DNA of 64,000 bases. Origin: Rhodococcus sp. B7740 (GTDB lineage: Bacteria; Actinomycetota; Actinomycetes; Mycobacteriales; Mycobacteriaceae). The translations under genes were made by a program, and so were the position numbers. Where the stretch lies: contig NZ_CP010797.1 of assembly GCF_000954115.1 (NCBI RefSeq), positions 3,596,001-3,660,000 on the forward strand, given 5' to 3'. How positions within the stretch are numbered: the first letter of the stretch is position 1; each line of letters begins with the position of its first letter. The notes below the pieces were generated by a model. It did not search any database, was not told where the DNA came from, and worked only from the letters and a program-made list of their open reading frames with translations. Positions 26,220 through 35,445 of this stretch are shown here, piece by piece.

Positions 26220-27008
26220 ATGAGCACGGCAACCGCAACCACCCACTCGGCCAAGGAACACGCACGATCCCAGGCCACCGTCGCGCCTGCACCCACTGCA
26301 CCGGCGGGCATCTCGGAACTCACCTGGGCCGAATCGGTACCCGGCGGCAGCTACACCACCAAGGTCCTCGCACGCGGAACCCGGCTGCGCCTCGTCGACG
26401 TGAACGGTGACGCCTGCGCCAACCTGCTGCTGTACCGCGCCGACGCACCATGGGAACGGCTCAACACCGCCGACACCGTCAAGGTGCCGTGGCAGGCGTA
26501 TCTGAGCTCGGGTCATCCCCTGCTCTCGGACCAGGGCCGTGTTCTGGCCACCGTCGTCGGCGACACCTCCGGCCGCCACGACGCACTGTGCGGCACCACC
26601 TCGACCGCTACCAACGTCGCCAAATACGGAGACAGCGGACCACATTCGTCGGCTCCGGCCGGTCGAGAACTGTTGACCCTCGCCGCGGCCAAGCACGGAC
26701 TCGAACCGCGGGACGTCGCGCCGTCCCTGTCGTTCTTCCACGGCGTCACCGTCGCCGCCGACGGCGCTCTGGTCAGCACCGGATCCGCAGGAGCGGGCAA
26801 GTCGGTGGATCTGCTGATCCACCTGCCGGTGATCGTGTTGCTCGCCAACACCGCTCACCCACTCGACCCGAGGTCCGAATTCCCCACCACCGCCCTCGAC
26901 GTGTTGGCCTGGCGGGCACCCGAGGAACTGCTCACGCTCGACAACACCGAACCCGAATACCTACGCGCAGTGCAGAACACCGAGGACGCATGGAAGGCAG
27001 CACAGTGA
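26220..27008 (+). CDS. DUF1989 protein, CgdA/UAAP1-type (carboxyguanidine deiminase subunit)
   Basis: A 262-aa protein of the urea-amidolyase-associated DUF1989 family. Proteins of this pair were shown in other bacteria to be a heteromeric carboxyguanidine deiminase (CgdAB) acting between guanidine carboxylase and allophanate hydrolase. Conserved features are TSGRHDALCGTT-like G-D-T-S-G-R-H-D-A-L-C-G, and PSLSFFHGVTVAADG. It starts 6 bp after the permease and its stop overlaps the GTG of its partner. Numbering as subunit 1 is by length and order only. Confidence 0.85.
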   Translation: MSTATATTHSAKEHARSQATVAPAPTAPAGISELTWAESVPGGSYTTKVLARGTRLRLVDVNGDACANLLLYRADAPWERLNTADTVKVPWQAYLSSGHPLLSDQGRVLATVVGDTSGRHDALCGTTSTATNVAKYGDSGPHSSAPAGRELLTLAAAKHGLEPRDVAPSLSFFHGVTVAADGALVSTGSAGAGKSVDLLIHLPVIVLLANTAHPLDPRSEFPTTALDVLAWRAPEELLTLDNTEPEYLRAVQNTEDAWKAAQ

Positions 27009-27634
27009 CCACCAGTGCAGTGATCGTGAAAGACGAGATCGCCCCCGCATTCGGTCCGTGGTCCGCCGTGGTCGAAGCCGGTGACATCCTGACGATCGTC
27101 GACCTGTACGGCAATCAAGCCGTCGACACTCTGCTGTACGGCGCGCACGATCGTTCCATCCGATACTCCGCCGCCGCGACGGTCTCCGCGCAACAGAACC
27201 TGTTCCTCACCACCGGTTCGGTTCTGCGCAGCGATGACTCGACGCCGCTGATGACGATCGTGGACGACGAGGTCGGCAACCACGACACCGTCGGCGGTGC
27301 CTGCTCCAAGGAGTCGAACACCCTGCGCTACGGCCACCACACTCAGCACCAGCACGCCTGCGTCGAGAACTTCCTGATCGAGGGATCCAAGTGGGGCCTC
27401 GGCAAGCGAGATCTGGCACCCAACATCAACTTCTTCATGAACGTGCCCGTCGACGCCGACGGGACCCTCGGCATCGTCGACGGTCTCTCGGCTCCCGGGA
27501 AGAAACTCTCACTGCGTGCCGAGATCGACACCCTCGTGCTCGTCTCCAATTGCCCACAGATCAACAACCCCTGCAACGGATTCGACCCCACTGCGGTCCG
27601 GATGATCGTGACGCGAGAGTCGGCGGGGGCATGA
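27005..27634 (+). CDS. DUF1989 protein, CgdB/UAAP2-type (carboxyguanidine deiminase subunit)
   Basis: A 209-aa second DUF1989 protein, related to the preceding gene product. It carries [32 protein letters not shown] and a C-terminal [19 protein letters not shown], whose Cys and His residues are likely metal ligands. The GTG at 27005 overlaps the upstream stop (GTGA); an ATG at 26990 is possible. The stop overlaps the ATG of the carboxyltransferase gene. Adjacent paralogues in one operon fit the known two-subunit deiminase. Confidence 0.85.
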   Translation: MTTSAVIVKDEIAPAFGPWSAVVEAGDILTIVDLYGNQAVDTLLYGAHDRSIRYSAAATVSAQQNLFLTTGSVLRSDDSTPLMTIVDDEVGNHDTVGGACSKESNTLRYGHHTQHQHACVENFLIEGSKWGLGKRDLAPNINFFMNVPVDADGTLGIVDGLSAPGKKLSLRAEIDTLVLVSNCPQINNPCNGFDPTAVRMIVTRESAGA

Positions 27635-29643
27635 ACGCGACCAAGATGACAGTCCACCGGCCGGGAATGCTCACCACGGTGCAGGACTGGCCGGGCCGCA
27701 TCGGGTACTGGAAGGTGGGCGTACCGCCGTCGGGACCGATGGACGACCTGTCGTTCCGGCTCGGCAACGTCGCGCTCGGCAATCCCGAGGGTGCACCGGG
27801 ACTCGAATCCACCATGGCGGGACCGGCATTGACGTTCGATGCCGACACCTACGTCTGTGTCACCGGTGCCGCGGTACCGGTGCGCATCGACGGCAGCGCG
27901 GCCCCGCAGTGGAAGCCGGTCCTGGTACCCGCCGGGGCCACCCTCGACGTCGGCACCACCACCGGTTCGGGTCTGCGGGTCTACGTGCTCGTCCAGGGCG
28001 GCTTCGATGTCGACGACTACCTCGGCAGTGCAGCGACGTTCACGCTCGGCAAGTTCGGCGGACATCGCGGCGGCGTGCTCGGCGAGGGCGACGTCATCGC
28101 ACTGGCCGGCCGCTCCGACAACCCCGCCGTTCTCGGTCCGATTCCCATGGAACACCTGCCGGTGCTGACGTCGAGCTGGGACATCGCCGTCACCGAGGGC
28201 CCACACGGCGCACCGGAGTTCTTCACCCGCGAGGACATCGACACCCTCTACGCCACCCGCTACGAGGTGCACTTCAACTCCGATCGCACCGGAGTCCGAC
28301 TGATCGGACCGAGGCCACAGTGGGCTCGGCCCGACGGCGGCGAGGCCGGACTGCACCCGTCGAACATCCACGACAACGCCTACAGCGTCGGGGCGTTGGA
28401 CTTCACCGGCGATACCCCGATCCTGCTCGGACCCGACGGTCCGAGCCTGGGCGGCTTCGTCTGCCCCGTCACCGTCGTGGCCGCCGAACGCTGGAAGCTC
28501 GGTCAACTGAGGCCGGGCGACACCATCCGATTCGTGCCCGTGAAGGCCGCGTCCACGGCGCCGCTGGGTTCACTCGGTCTCGCTCGCCGCGCGTCTCTGC
28601 CCGCGGTGTTCTCCGCAGGCGGCGACGGCGACGACGGAGTGATCGCTCGACGCGACGCCGATACGTGTGTCACCTACCGTCGCTCGGGCGACGACAACGT
28701 GCTCGTCGAGTACGGCGACATGAAACTCGATCTGGCCCTGCGCGCCCGGGTGCACGCCCTCCATCAGCGCGTCGAGGCCCTCGCGCCCCGTGGCCTGGTG
28801 GACCTGACTCCCGGGATCCGCTCGTTGCAGGTGAAGGTGAATCCCGATGTGCTGTCCATCGATTCGTTGATGGGTCTGCTGTCCGAGGTCGAGGACGAAC
28901 TACCCGCGGCCTCGGAGCTCGTGGTCCCCAGCCGCCAGGTTCGGCTGCCGCTCTCGTGGGACGACCCCTCGACCCGCGAGGCCATCCAGCGCTACATGCA
29001 CGGTGTGCGCGCCGACGCCCCGTGGTGCCCCTGGAACATCGAGTTCATCCGGCGGATGAACGGACTCGATTCGGTGGCAGAGGTGTTCGACACCGTCTTC
29101 GCCGCCGACTACATGGTCCTCGGTCTCGGTGACGTGTACCTGGGCGCACCGGTGGCGACACCGTTGGATCCGCGGCACCGACTGGTGACGACCAAATACA
29201 ACCCGGCGCGCACGTGGACGCCGGAGAACGCCGTCGGCATCGGTGGGGCGTACCTGTGCATCTACGGGATGGAGGGTCCCGGTGGATACCAGTTCGTGGG
29301 TCGAACCACGCAGGTGTGGAACCACAGTGCCGCCTACAGCGGCGGACCGTTCGAGGAAGGCACCCCGTGGCTGCTCCGGTTCTTCGACCGAATCTCCTGG
29401 TACCCGGTCGAACCCGAGGAACTGATGGACCTGCGCGCAGATCTGGCGGCCGGCCGCGGCGGCGGAGTGCAGATCACCGAGGGTGAGTTCTCCCTCGCCG
29501 AGCACGAGAACTTCCTGGACACCAACGCGGACTCCATCGCCGAGTTCCGCGCGACGCAGGCCGTCGCCTTCGGTGCCGAACGCGACGCATGGTCGGCAGC
29601 AGGCGAATTCGATACGACGAAGGGCAGGACCGATGCAGCCTGA
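27631..29643 (+). CDS. urea/guanidine carboxylase carboxyltransferase part (KipA-KipI fusion, no biotin carboxylase or biotin carrier)
   Basis: A 670-aa protein equal to the central carboxyltransferase part of urea amidolyase. The N-terminal half is a KipA/AHS2 domain ([48 protein letters not shown]). The C-terminal half is KipI/AHS1 ([45 protein letters not shown]). Full urea or guanidine carboxylases are about 1200 aa, with an N-terminal biotin carboxylase and a C-terminal biotinyl domain. Neither is present here, nor is there an A/V-M-K-M biotin motif. The ATG at 27631 overlaps the upstream stop. The protein must borrow a biotin carboxylase/carrier from elsewhere, or have changed function. 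Confidence 0.85.
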   Translation: MNATKMTVHRPGMLTTVQDWPGRIGYWKVGVPPSGPMDDLSFRLGNVALGNPEGAPGLESTMAGPALTFDADTYVCVTGAAVPVRIDGSAAPQWKPVLVPAGATLDVGTTTGSGLRVYVLVQGGFDVDDYLGSAATFTLGKFGGHRGGVLGEGDVIALAGRSDNPAVLGPIPMEHLPVLTSSWDIAVTEGPHGAPEFFTREDIDTLYATRYEVHFNSDRTGVRLIGPRPQWARPDGGEAGLHPSNIHDNAYSVGALDFTGDTPILLGPDGPSLGGFVCPVTVVAAERWKLGQLRPGDTIRFVPVKAASTAPLGSLGLARRASLPAVFSAGGDGDDGVIARRDADTCVTYRRSGDDNVLVEYGDMKLDLALRARVHALHQRVEALAPRGLVDLTPGIRSLQVKVNPDVLSIDSLMGLLSEVEDELPAASELVVPSRQVRLPLSWDDPSTREAIQRYMHGVRADAPWCPWNIEFIRRMNGLDSVAEVFDTVFAADYMVLGLGDVYLGAPVATPLDPRHRLVTTKYNPARTWTPENAVGIGGAYLCIYGMEGPGGYQFVGRTTQVWNHSAAYSGGPFEEGTPWLLRFFDRISWYPVEPEELMDLRADLAAGRGGGVQITEGEFSLAEHENFLDTNADSIAEFRATQAVAFGAERDAWSAAGEFDTTKGRTDAA

Positions 29644-31393
29644 GGTACGAGAACGAGTTCTGCAGGCATACAAGCGAATTGCCGAGGTCGATCGGCCGGA
29701 GGTGTGGATCACCCTGCGTGACGAGGACGACGTGCTGGCCGAGGCCGTCGCCCTCGACGAGGCGGTCGCGGCCGGCGCGGATCTACCACTCGCCGGAGTA
29801 CTCGTCGCAGTCAAGGACAACATCGACGTCGCCGGCCTGCCCACCACCGCAGCATGCCCCGAATTCGCCTACACACCCGGCATTTCCGCTGTCGCCATCG
29901 AGCGACTGACGAGCCAGGGCGCACTGGTGGTCGGCAAGACCAACCTGGACCAGTTCGCCACCGGACTGGTCGGCACCCGCAGCCCCTACGGCGCGGTCCG
30001 CTGCGCCTGGGATCCGACACTGATCTCGGGAGGCTCGAGCTCCGGTTCCGCCGTCGCGGTGGCACTGGGCATCGCGGACATCGGAATCGGCACCGACACA
30101 GCCGGATCGGGTCGAGTGCCCGCAGCCTTCCACGGCCTGGTGGGCATCAAGAGCTCACTGGGTATCGTGCCGAACACCGGCGTCGTGCCCGCCTGCGCCG
30201 ACTACGACTGCGTCACAGTTCTCGCACGCGATCTGGACAGTGCCACTGCGGCGATGAAAGTCATGACCGGGCCCACCGCCACCGATCCACGCAGCCGGGC
30301 CTGGCCTTCCGACGTACGGCTCGCCGCGTCCCCGCAGCCCCGCGTTGCCGTCCCACGAGGTGAGGATCTGACATCGCTGAGTCCGGCGTACCGTCGGGCA
30401 TTCGAGGCGACGGTGGCCGGCCTGGCCGAGAAGGGTATTGCCCACGCCGAGGTCGACATCTCGACGCTGCTGGACGCGGCAACACTGCTGTACGACGGAG
30501 CGATTGTGGCCCAGCGGTATTCGGCCGTCGGAGAGTTCCTCGACACCGCGCCTGCCGGTGCCGATCCCACGGTGTCCGCGATCGTTCGCTCGGCGGCAAC
30601 GCCGTCCGCACACCGGTACGTCGACGATCTCGCCGCTCTCGCCGGAGCCGAGACCGCGGCCCGCGCACTCCTGAACGGGTTCGACGGCCTGCTGTTGCCC
30701 ACCACCACCGAGCATCCGAGCATCGCTGCGGTGCAATCGGATCCGGTCGGCATCAACCGACGCCTCGGTACGTTCACCAACTTCTGCAATCTGCTCGACA
30801 TGGCCGCGGTGGCCGTTCCCGGAGCCTCGACGCACGACGGCAACCCGTTCGGCGTCATGGTCGTGGTACCGGCATTCGAGGATCAGATCGCGATCGACCT
30901 CGCTGCACAGTTGAGCGGCGTCGCGTCGCCGTCGCTGATCGACGACGGTATCGAGGTGTTGGCCGTCGGAGCGCACCTGCGCGGCTTTCCCGTGCACCAC
31001 CAGCTGACCGATCGCGGTGGACGCTTCATCGGCGAGGTGACGACCACGGCGGACTACCGACTCGTGGATCTGCACACCACCCCGCCCAAGCCCGGTCTCG
31101 TGCGGCGCGCGGGCGACGGCGCTCCCATCTCGGGAGAGTTGTATCGCATGTCCGCCGCCGCCCTCGGAACGTTCCTCGCGGGATTGCCCGCGCCGATGGG
31201 TCTGGGTCCGGTCGAGTTGTCCGACGGTCGCTGGGTCACCGGATTCTGCTGCGCGCACGACGCAGCCGAGAACGGCACCGACATCACCGAATTCGGCGGC
31301 TGGCGCGCATACAGGGCTCAAGCCGGGACCGGTCTGCCTCCGTCGGTCGCCACGCGCACGGCGAGCAGTCCGAGCACCGTGCCCATGACGTAG
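29633..31393 (+). CDS. atzF: allophanate hydrolase
   Basis: A 586-aa amidase-signature enzyme that converts allophanate to ammonia and CO2. The Ser-cisSer-Lys triad is visible: [22 protein letters not shown] and [12 protein letters not shown]. The C-terminal domain (from about residue 440) has [15 protein letters not shown] and GGWRAYRA, matching the N-carboxycarbamate-decarboxylating domain of the family. The ATG at 29633 overlaps the carboxyltransferase end by 11 bp. The last 25 residues beyond GGWRAYRA overlap the convergent lysE gene by 76 bp and look like a read-through extension. Confidence 0.94.
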   Translation: MQPEVRERVLQAYKRIAEVDRPEVWITLRDEDDVLAEAVALDEAVAAGADLPLAGVLVAVKDNIDVAGLPTTAACPEFAYTPGISAVAIERLTSQGALVVGKTNLDQFATGLVGTRSPYGAVRCAWDPTLISGGSSSGSAVAVALGIADIGIGTDTAGSGRVPAAFHGLVGIKSSLGIVPNTGVVPACADYDCVTVLARDLDSATAAMKVMTGPTATDPRSRAWPSDVRLAASPQPRVAVPRGEDLTSLSPAYRRAFEATVAGLAEKGIAHAEVDISTLLDAATLLYDGAIVAQRYSAVGEFLDTAPAGADPTVSAIVRSAATPSAHRYVDDLAALAGAETAARALLNGFDGLLLPTTTEHPSIAAVQSDPVGINRRLGTFTNFCNLLDMAAVAVPGASTHDGNPFGVMVVVPAFEDQIAIDLAAQLSGVASPSLIDDGIEVLAVGAHLRGFPVHHQLTDRGGRFIGEVTTTADYRLVDLHTTPPKPGLVRRAGDGAPISGELYRMSAAALGTFLAGLPAPMGLGPVELSDGRWVTGFCCAHDAAENGTDITEFGGWRAYRAQAGTGLPPSVATRTASSPSTVPMT

Positions 31394-31959
31394 CGCTGCA
31401 CCCTCAGCCACGTGGGCCGAACGGCCAGGAACTGAGCGATCGATCCGGCCAGCACCACGATCGCCAGATTGACCGCGACTGCCACGGCGATCTGCACGCC
31501 ACCGAGCGTGAATCCCTGCAGCAGAAGGTGTCCGGCCGCGGGATCGACGAACTGCGGGATGACCGAGATGTACATGATCGCGATCTTCGGGTTCAGCAGG
31601 TTGGTCACCAACCCCATCGTGAACAGCCGACGGGTCGAATCCTGTTGCAGCTCGGTCGGTTCGAAGGCCGACACCGAACCGCGCAGCGCCTGCACAGCCA
31701 ACCAGGCGAGGTAGGCGGCACCGGCGAGCTTGACCGCGGTGTACAACGCAGGCACGGCCGAGAAGACCGCTGCCAAGCCGAGATTGGTGGCGGTGAGATA
31801 GACCAGGAAGCCGAGCGCGACGCCTGCCAACGACACCAGTCCCGCCCGCTTCCCTTGCGAGATGCTCCGCGAGACGAGGTAGATCATGTTGGGCCCCGGG
31901 GTCAGAACCAACGCGAGAGCCACGGCGAACACTCCGAGAACAGCAGAAATCGAGACCAT
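31318..31959 (-). CDS. LysE/RhtB-family amino acid exporter
   Basis: A 213-aa inner-membrane exporter with about six hydrophobic segments. The family signature LTPGPNMIYLVSRSISQGKRAG lies near the N-terminus (only the P-G-P-N-M core is critical), followed by AGVALGFLVYL and KLAGAAYLAWLAVQAL. Substrates in the family are small amino acids or homoserine lactones. It is convergent to allophanate hydrolase with an unusually long tail overlap (31318-31393). Confidence 0.9.
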   Translation of the reverse strand: MVSISAVLGVFAVALALVLTPGPNMIYLVSRSISQGKRAGLVSLAGVALGFLVYLTATNLGLAAVFSAVPALYTAVKLAGAAYLAWLAVQALRGSVSAFEPTELQQDSTRRLFTMGLVTNLLNPKIAIMYISVIPQFVDPAAGHLLLQGFTLGGVQIAVAVAVNLAIVVLAGSIAQFLAVRPTWLRVQRYVMGTVLGLLAVRVATDGGRPVPA

Positions 31960-32019
31960 GCGGACAACTCTTCACGCCGACGTACCGACCGAGAAGAGCC
32001 AGTTACGGTGTCGTGGTCT

Positions 32020-32931
32020 CTATCCGGCACGCACGAGGGTGGCCACCCCGTCGGCGATCGCTGCCATCCCGGCTGCCGTCGGGTGCAACGGTGCCGCAGG
32101 ATTCTGCGGAACGACCCCCTCGAAGTACCGCTGATCGGGGGCCACGCACACGTCGTGGCCGACACTCAGCGCCTCGGTGTCGACGAACTCGGCACCGTGC
32201 TCTTCGGCCTGGGTCCGCAGGGCCTCGTTCATCGCGGTGATGCTGCCCTGGATGTAGTCGGCGTCCTCGGGGAGCATCGGTTGGGTGGGGAAGCAGCCGC
32301 CGTCCGGCAGATAGGTGCCGTAGCCGACCACCAGAATCCGCGCATCGGGCGCACGCTCGGCCACCGCGTCGAGCATCGCACCCCAGCCCGGTGCGCTGTC
32401 GGCGATCGCCGCGGCCACGGTGTCGACGCCGCCTGCGGTGAGGCGGTCCCTGCAGACGTTGGTGGCCGAGGTGTCCGCGAACGTCAGGCACTGCACGGCC
32501 GTCGAGACCAGCCCGATGTCGTTACCGCCGATCGTGACGGTCACCAGATCGGTGTCCGGGCTCAGTGCATCGAGTTGCACCGGTACCTCACCGCTGGACG
32601 TGCCCTGCGGAGTGGAGACGATGTTCTCGGTGACGGCACCCGAGCAGGTGACGTCGACGAAGGAGCCCACGGCCAATTCCTCGGCGAGCACGTGCGGATA
32701 GTTGGCGTCGGACTGCTGACAACCCGGTGCGCCGACCTGGTCGGGGATCCGTGGGCCGGACGCGGCCGAATCACCCAACGCGACGTAGTTCACCGGCACC
32801 GCCGCATCGGACGACCCAGCGGATGCTTCCGACGATCCAGCGGGCGCTTGCGATACCGGTGAATTCGAGGAGCAGCCCGCCAGTACGCAGGCCGACACAG
32901 CAAGACCGACGAGAATTCCCTGGCTCCTCAC
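32020..32931 (-). CDS. SGNH/GDSL-family secreted lipoprotein hydrolase
   Basis: A 303-aa esterase/lipase-like protein with a lipoprotein signal peptide (VSACVLAGC lipobox, Cys at about residue 19) followed by a Ser/Ala-rich linker. The catalytic blocks are present: YVALGDSAASG (block I Ser), TIGGNDIGL (block III) and LHPTAAGMAAI with the block V His. Several Cys residues suggest disulfides, fitting an extracytoplasmic enzyme attached to the membrane. Actinobacterial relatives cleave acyl esters; the natural substrate is unknown. Confidence 0.92.
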   Translation of the reverse strand: MRSQGILVGLAVSACVLAGCSSNSPVSQAPAGSSEASAGSSDAAVPVNYVALGDSAASGPRIPDQVGAPGCQQSDANYPHVLAEELAVGSFVDVTCSGAVTENIVSTPQGTSSGEVPVQLDALSPDTDLVTVTIGGNDIGLVSTAVQCLTFADTSATNVCRDRLTAGGVDTVAAAIADSAPGWGAMLDAVAERAPDARILVVGYGTYLPDGGCFPTQPMLPEDADYIQGSITAMNEALRTQAEEHGAEFVDTEALSVGHDVCVAPDQRYFEGVVPQNPAAPLHPTAAGMAAIADGVATLVRAG

Positions 32932-33011
32932 AGCTTCGACGCTACAGCTGCCGGTAATCTCGACCGGGTTGTCCGGGACATACAGTCCATCGCATCGAAC
33001 AGAGGAATTAC

Positions 33012-33116
33012 ATGATCACCGCGTTCATCAACCAGATCCTCAGCGGCTTCGGCTCCATTTCCGCTGGTAGCAGCGGCTTCGAGCTGGCACCGGGAACGCT
33101 GCCCTTCGGGCTGTAG
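33012..33116 (+). CDS. small hydrophobic ORF, 34 aa
   Basis: An ATG-initiated 34-codon ORF with a good ribosome site (AGAGGAAT, 5 bp spacing), transcribed divergently from the SGNH lipoprotein. The product begins MITAFINQILSGFG, then a Gly/Ser-rich middle and the tail PGTLPFGL. It has no charged residues except one Glu and would be very hydrophobic. A 9-bp hairpin follows 18 bp after the stop, consistent with a short monocistronic transcript. No family is recognised. Confidence 0.45.
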   Translation: MITAFINQILSGFGSISAGSSGFELAPGTLPFGL

Positions 33117-33134
33117 AGACCACCGGAACGCTCG

Positions 33135-33172
33135 CCCGCGCGGGGCCGACGATTGTTTCGGTGCCGCGCGGG
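33135..33172. terminator. GC-rich hairpin after the 34-aa ORF
   Basis: CCCGCGCGG pairs perfectly with CCGCGCGGG across a 20-nt loop that itself holds a CCGA/TCGG pair. No T-run follows, as is common for actinobacterial terminators. It separates the two small ORFs. Confidence 0.5.
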
Positions 33173-33184
33173 TACCCCCGCATC

Positions 33185-33352
33185 ATGACTACCCAGAACG
33201 ACGACCAGAAGAACGCCGACACTGCCCCCGAGGCAAAACCGGATGTGACGTCCGATCCGGCCGCAGCGGCCGAGGACAACGATTGGTCGAGCGAAGGCGG
33301 AGCCGTCGAAACCGGTCCCGCGACCGACGACGAGCGAACCGCAGGCAACTAA
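33185..33352 (+). CDS. small acidic, disordered protein, 55 aa
   Basis: The predicted product starts MTTQNDDQKN and is rich in Asp, Glu, Ala and Thr with a single Trp (NDWSS). It has no hydrophobic core and is probably intrinsically disordered. The ribosome site is weak. Codon third positions are GC-rich as in real genes of the window. The end overlaps the convergent 80-aa gene by 4 bp. No known family. Confidence 0.5.
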   Translation: MTTQNDDQKNADTAPEAKPDVTSDPAAAAEDNDWSSEGGAVETGPATDDERTAGN

Positions 33353-33591
33353 CCGATCAGACGGCGGGGAGCGGCCCGCAGCGTGCGAACGTCGCCGTCG
33401 GCAACGATGTGTTCCACCGTCTCGCCTCGGGTGCGCATCGACTCGTCGACGGCGAAGTTCACGCGAGCATCGCCGAGCCAATCGACGCCGACGACGATTC
33501 CCACGGTTCCCTTCGGGATTCCGCTGCGCCACCGCACGTGGCCCAGATTGCGGACCGTGATCACGGTCTCTCCGATCTCGAAGTGCCCCAT
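33349..33591 (-). CDS. conserved-looking 80-aa protein with SH3-like/KOW-type pattern
   Basis: A small cytosolic protein beginning MGHFEIGETVITVRN. Alternating short strands (G-E-T-V-I-T-V, K-G-T-V-G-I-V-V-G-V-D, D-A-R-V-N-F-A-V) suggest a small beta-barrel like those of KOW or SH3 domains, but I recognise no named family. It ends with an Arg-rich tail (R-A-A-P-R-R-L-I-G). It is convergent with the acidic ORF. Confidence 0.65.
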   Translation of the reverse strand: MGHFEIGETVITVRNLGHVRWRSGIPKGTVGIVVGVDWLGDARVNFAVDESMRTRGETVEHIVADGDVRTLRAAPRRLIG

Positions 33592-33772
33592 ACGCCCCCC
33601 CGGCTCGATTCTTGCCGACCAGTAGACCTCGAGCGAACCCCCTGTTCAAGCGGTGCATCCGCGCTTATATCGACCTCTCACAGCCTCGACGCCAGTCGGC
33701 ACGATCACAATCCGGCGATGTACCGATTTCGGGCGATCTTTCACGCCGAACGGTATTTTTAGGTTTCACCAT

Positions 33773-33798
33773 TTGCCGCTATGGCAATATTTCTTGCC
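33773..33798. promoter_or_regulatory. triple TTGCC/GGCAA half-site operator
   Basis: TTGCC-GCTAT-GGCAA (33773-33787) is followed by TATTTC-TTGCC (to 33798), so three alternating half-sites give two overlapping inverted repeats with 5- and 6-bp spacers. The array lies in the 237-bp gap 33592-33828, centred about 43 bp before the ATG at 33829. Nothing else is recognisable in this gap. A regulator is not encoded adjacent. Confidence 0.45.
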
Positions 33799-33828
33799 AA
33801 CCAACAGCCTCTGTCGGACACTGTCCAG

Positions 33829-34803
33829 ATGACTACAGACACCGATCGACACACTCCGGTCGACGCGATCATCATCGGCGGCGGAGTCGCCGGACTCAGC
33901 GCCGCCGTGGCTCTCGGCCGTTCCCGACGCTCCGTTGCCATCGTCGACGCGGGCGATCCCCGCAACGCTCCGGCAGCGCATTCCCACAACTACCTCACCC
34001 GCGACGGGGAGTCGCCTCTCGAGCTGGTTCGACTCGGCCGAGACGAGGCGCGGCACTACGGCGCACGCATCGTCGAGGGCATTGCGACGTCCGCGAATCG
34101 CACCGACACCGGGTTCGAGGTGAGTCTCGCCGACGGTTCCGTCGTCCGCGGCCGCCGCCTCCTGGTCACCACCGGTCTCACCGATGTCCTGCCCGACATA
34201 CCCGGCCTGGCCGATCGCTGGGGGCGCGACGTGTTGCACTGCCCGTACTGCCATGGCTGGGAGGTACGCGATCGCAGGATCGGCATCATCGGCAGCGCCA
34301 TGGTCGGGCACCAGGCCCAGATGTGGCGTCAGCTCACCGAGCACGTCACCGTGCTCGCGCACACGGCAACGGAATTGGCGCAGGCAGATCTCGAGCGACT
34401 TGCCGCCCGTGGCATCGAGGTGGTCGACGAGGAGATCGCTCGGGTCGATGTCGACGACGACGCCATCGTCGGAGTGACACTCGCGAGCGGCGCGCAGATC
34501 CGGCTGGATGCGCTGGTCGTGGGCCCCAACTTCACCTCCCGCGCAGACATCCTGGTGTCGCTCGGGATCGGCACGACCGAGATGGTCACGAACGATCACG
34601 TCCTCGGCACGTACGTCGAGGCCGATCCCGTCGGTGCCACATCGGTGCCCGGGGTGTGGGTTGCAGGCAACGTGGCCGCGCCGATGGACACCGTGGTGGC
34701 GGCGTCCGCGGCCGGAGTCAAGGCAGGTGCCGCGATCAACGGTGACCTGATCGAGGAAGAGGTCCGCATGGCCGTCGAACGAGCGAAGGCCATCGCTTCC
34801 TAG
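33829..34803 (+). CDS. thioredoxin reductase-like NAD(P)/FAD oxidoreductase
   Basis: A 324-aa flavoprotein of the pyridine nucleotide-disulfide class II family. The N-terminal FAD motif AIIIGGGVAGLSAAVALGRS is followed by the redox motif HCPYCHGWEVRD (CPYC), a second nucleotide motif IGIIGSAMVGHQA, and the C-terminal GVWVAGNVAAPMDTV. The NADPH motif is degenerate (GSAMVG). ATG 33829 is preferred over 33781 because the TTGCC operator lies between them. Relatives are usually annotated as thioredoxin reductases, but with no thioredoxin gene nearby the partner is unknown. Confidence 0.87.
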   Translation: MTTDTDRHTPVDAIIIGGGVAGLSAAVALGRSRRSVAIVDAGDPRNAPAAHSHNYLTRDGESPLELVRLGRDEARHYGARIVEGIATSANRTDTGFEVSLADGSVVRGRRLLVTTGLTDVLPDIPGLADRWGRDVLHCPYCHGWEVRDRRIGIIGSAMVGHQAQMWRQLTEHVTVLAHTATELAQADLERLAARGIEVVDEEIARVDVDDDAIVGVTLASGAQIRLDALVVGPNFTSRADILVSLGIGTTEMVTNDHVLGTYVEADPVGATSVPGVWVAGNVAAPMDTVVAASAAGVKAGAAINGDLIEEEVRMAVERAKAIAS

Positions 34804-35409
34804 CTACCGAGGGCCGCCGCCAGGCACTCCTCGATCGCCGGCTTGCGAACTCCGAGCTCGGCGAGGGTGGCGTCCTGATCCCGCGTCGAACGGGATGAGG
34901 GCGGGCAGCGGATCCGCCGGTTCCGGTAGCGTGGCAGCCACTGCCGTGCGGATCCGTTCGGGCGTGAGGCCCTGAGCGCCCAGCAGTTTCACGGCCACTG
35001 CCTCGGGTTCACCGAGCAGGCCGAGAATCAGGTGCCCGGTCGTGATTCGGTCGTTCGCGGCGGCCCGCGCCTCGTTCTGCGCGCCGACGACCACGTTGCG
35101 AGCCCTCGGGGTGAAGCGCGAGAAACCCTGATTTGCATCGAGGTCGGCGGGATCGTCGCCCCCCTTGGCGACGAAGCGCTTCTGCACCGCCTGCTTGCTG
35201 ACCCCCATGAACGCACCGATGGCAGTCCAGGACGCCCCGGAGCGACGCGCTCGGTCGACGAAATGTCCGATCAGGTGATCGGCGACCTCACCGAGGGCCG
35301 TTGAAAGCACAACATCTGTTGAAGTTCTTCGCCCGCCAGGTCCGACTTCGTACCCGAACACGCTGCGCAAAGACGTATATTCACCGATGAAGGTGCCGCG
35401 AACAGCCAT
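34800..35409 (-). pseudogene. Clp_N/HTH-domain protein, frameshifted by internal loss
   Basis: The 5' part encodes an HTH-like helix pair (SWTAIGAFMGVSKQAVQKRF) and the first half of a Clp N-terminal repeat domain (FTPRARNVVVGAQNEARAA, ITTGHLILGLLGEPEAVAVK). After PALIPFDAG at about 34880-34893 the frame continues into an unlikely Arg/Pro-rich tail. The -1 frame instead reads TRDQDATLAELGVRK, then AIEECLAAALGS and a stop at 34800. That is the expected end of a second Clp_N half. About 40 residues of that half appear to be missing, so an out-of-frame deletion is the simplest explanation. The start (ATG 35409) is uncertain; a GTG near 35320 is possible. Confidence 0.6.
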
Positions 35410-35445
35410 GCGAACGCCACGCGCGAGAAGGAAGTAGGTCCTTCG

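Noticed and set aside
30155..31975. 606-codon minus-strand open frame opposite allophanate hydrolase
   Set aside because: Composition is Arg/Gly/His-rich without domains. The sense gene has the amidase triad, and its last part only covers lysE in another frame.
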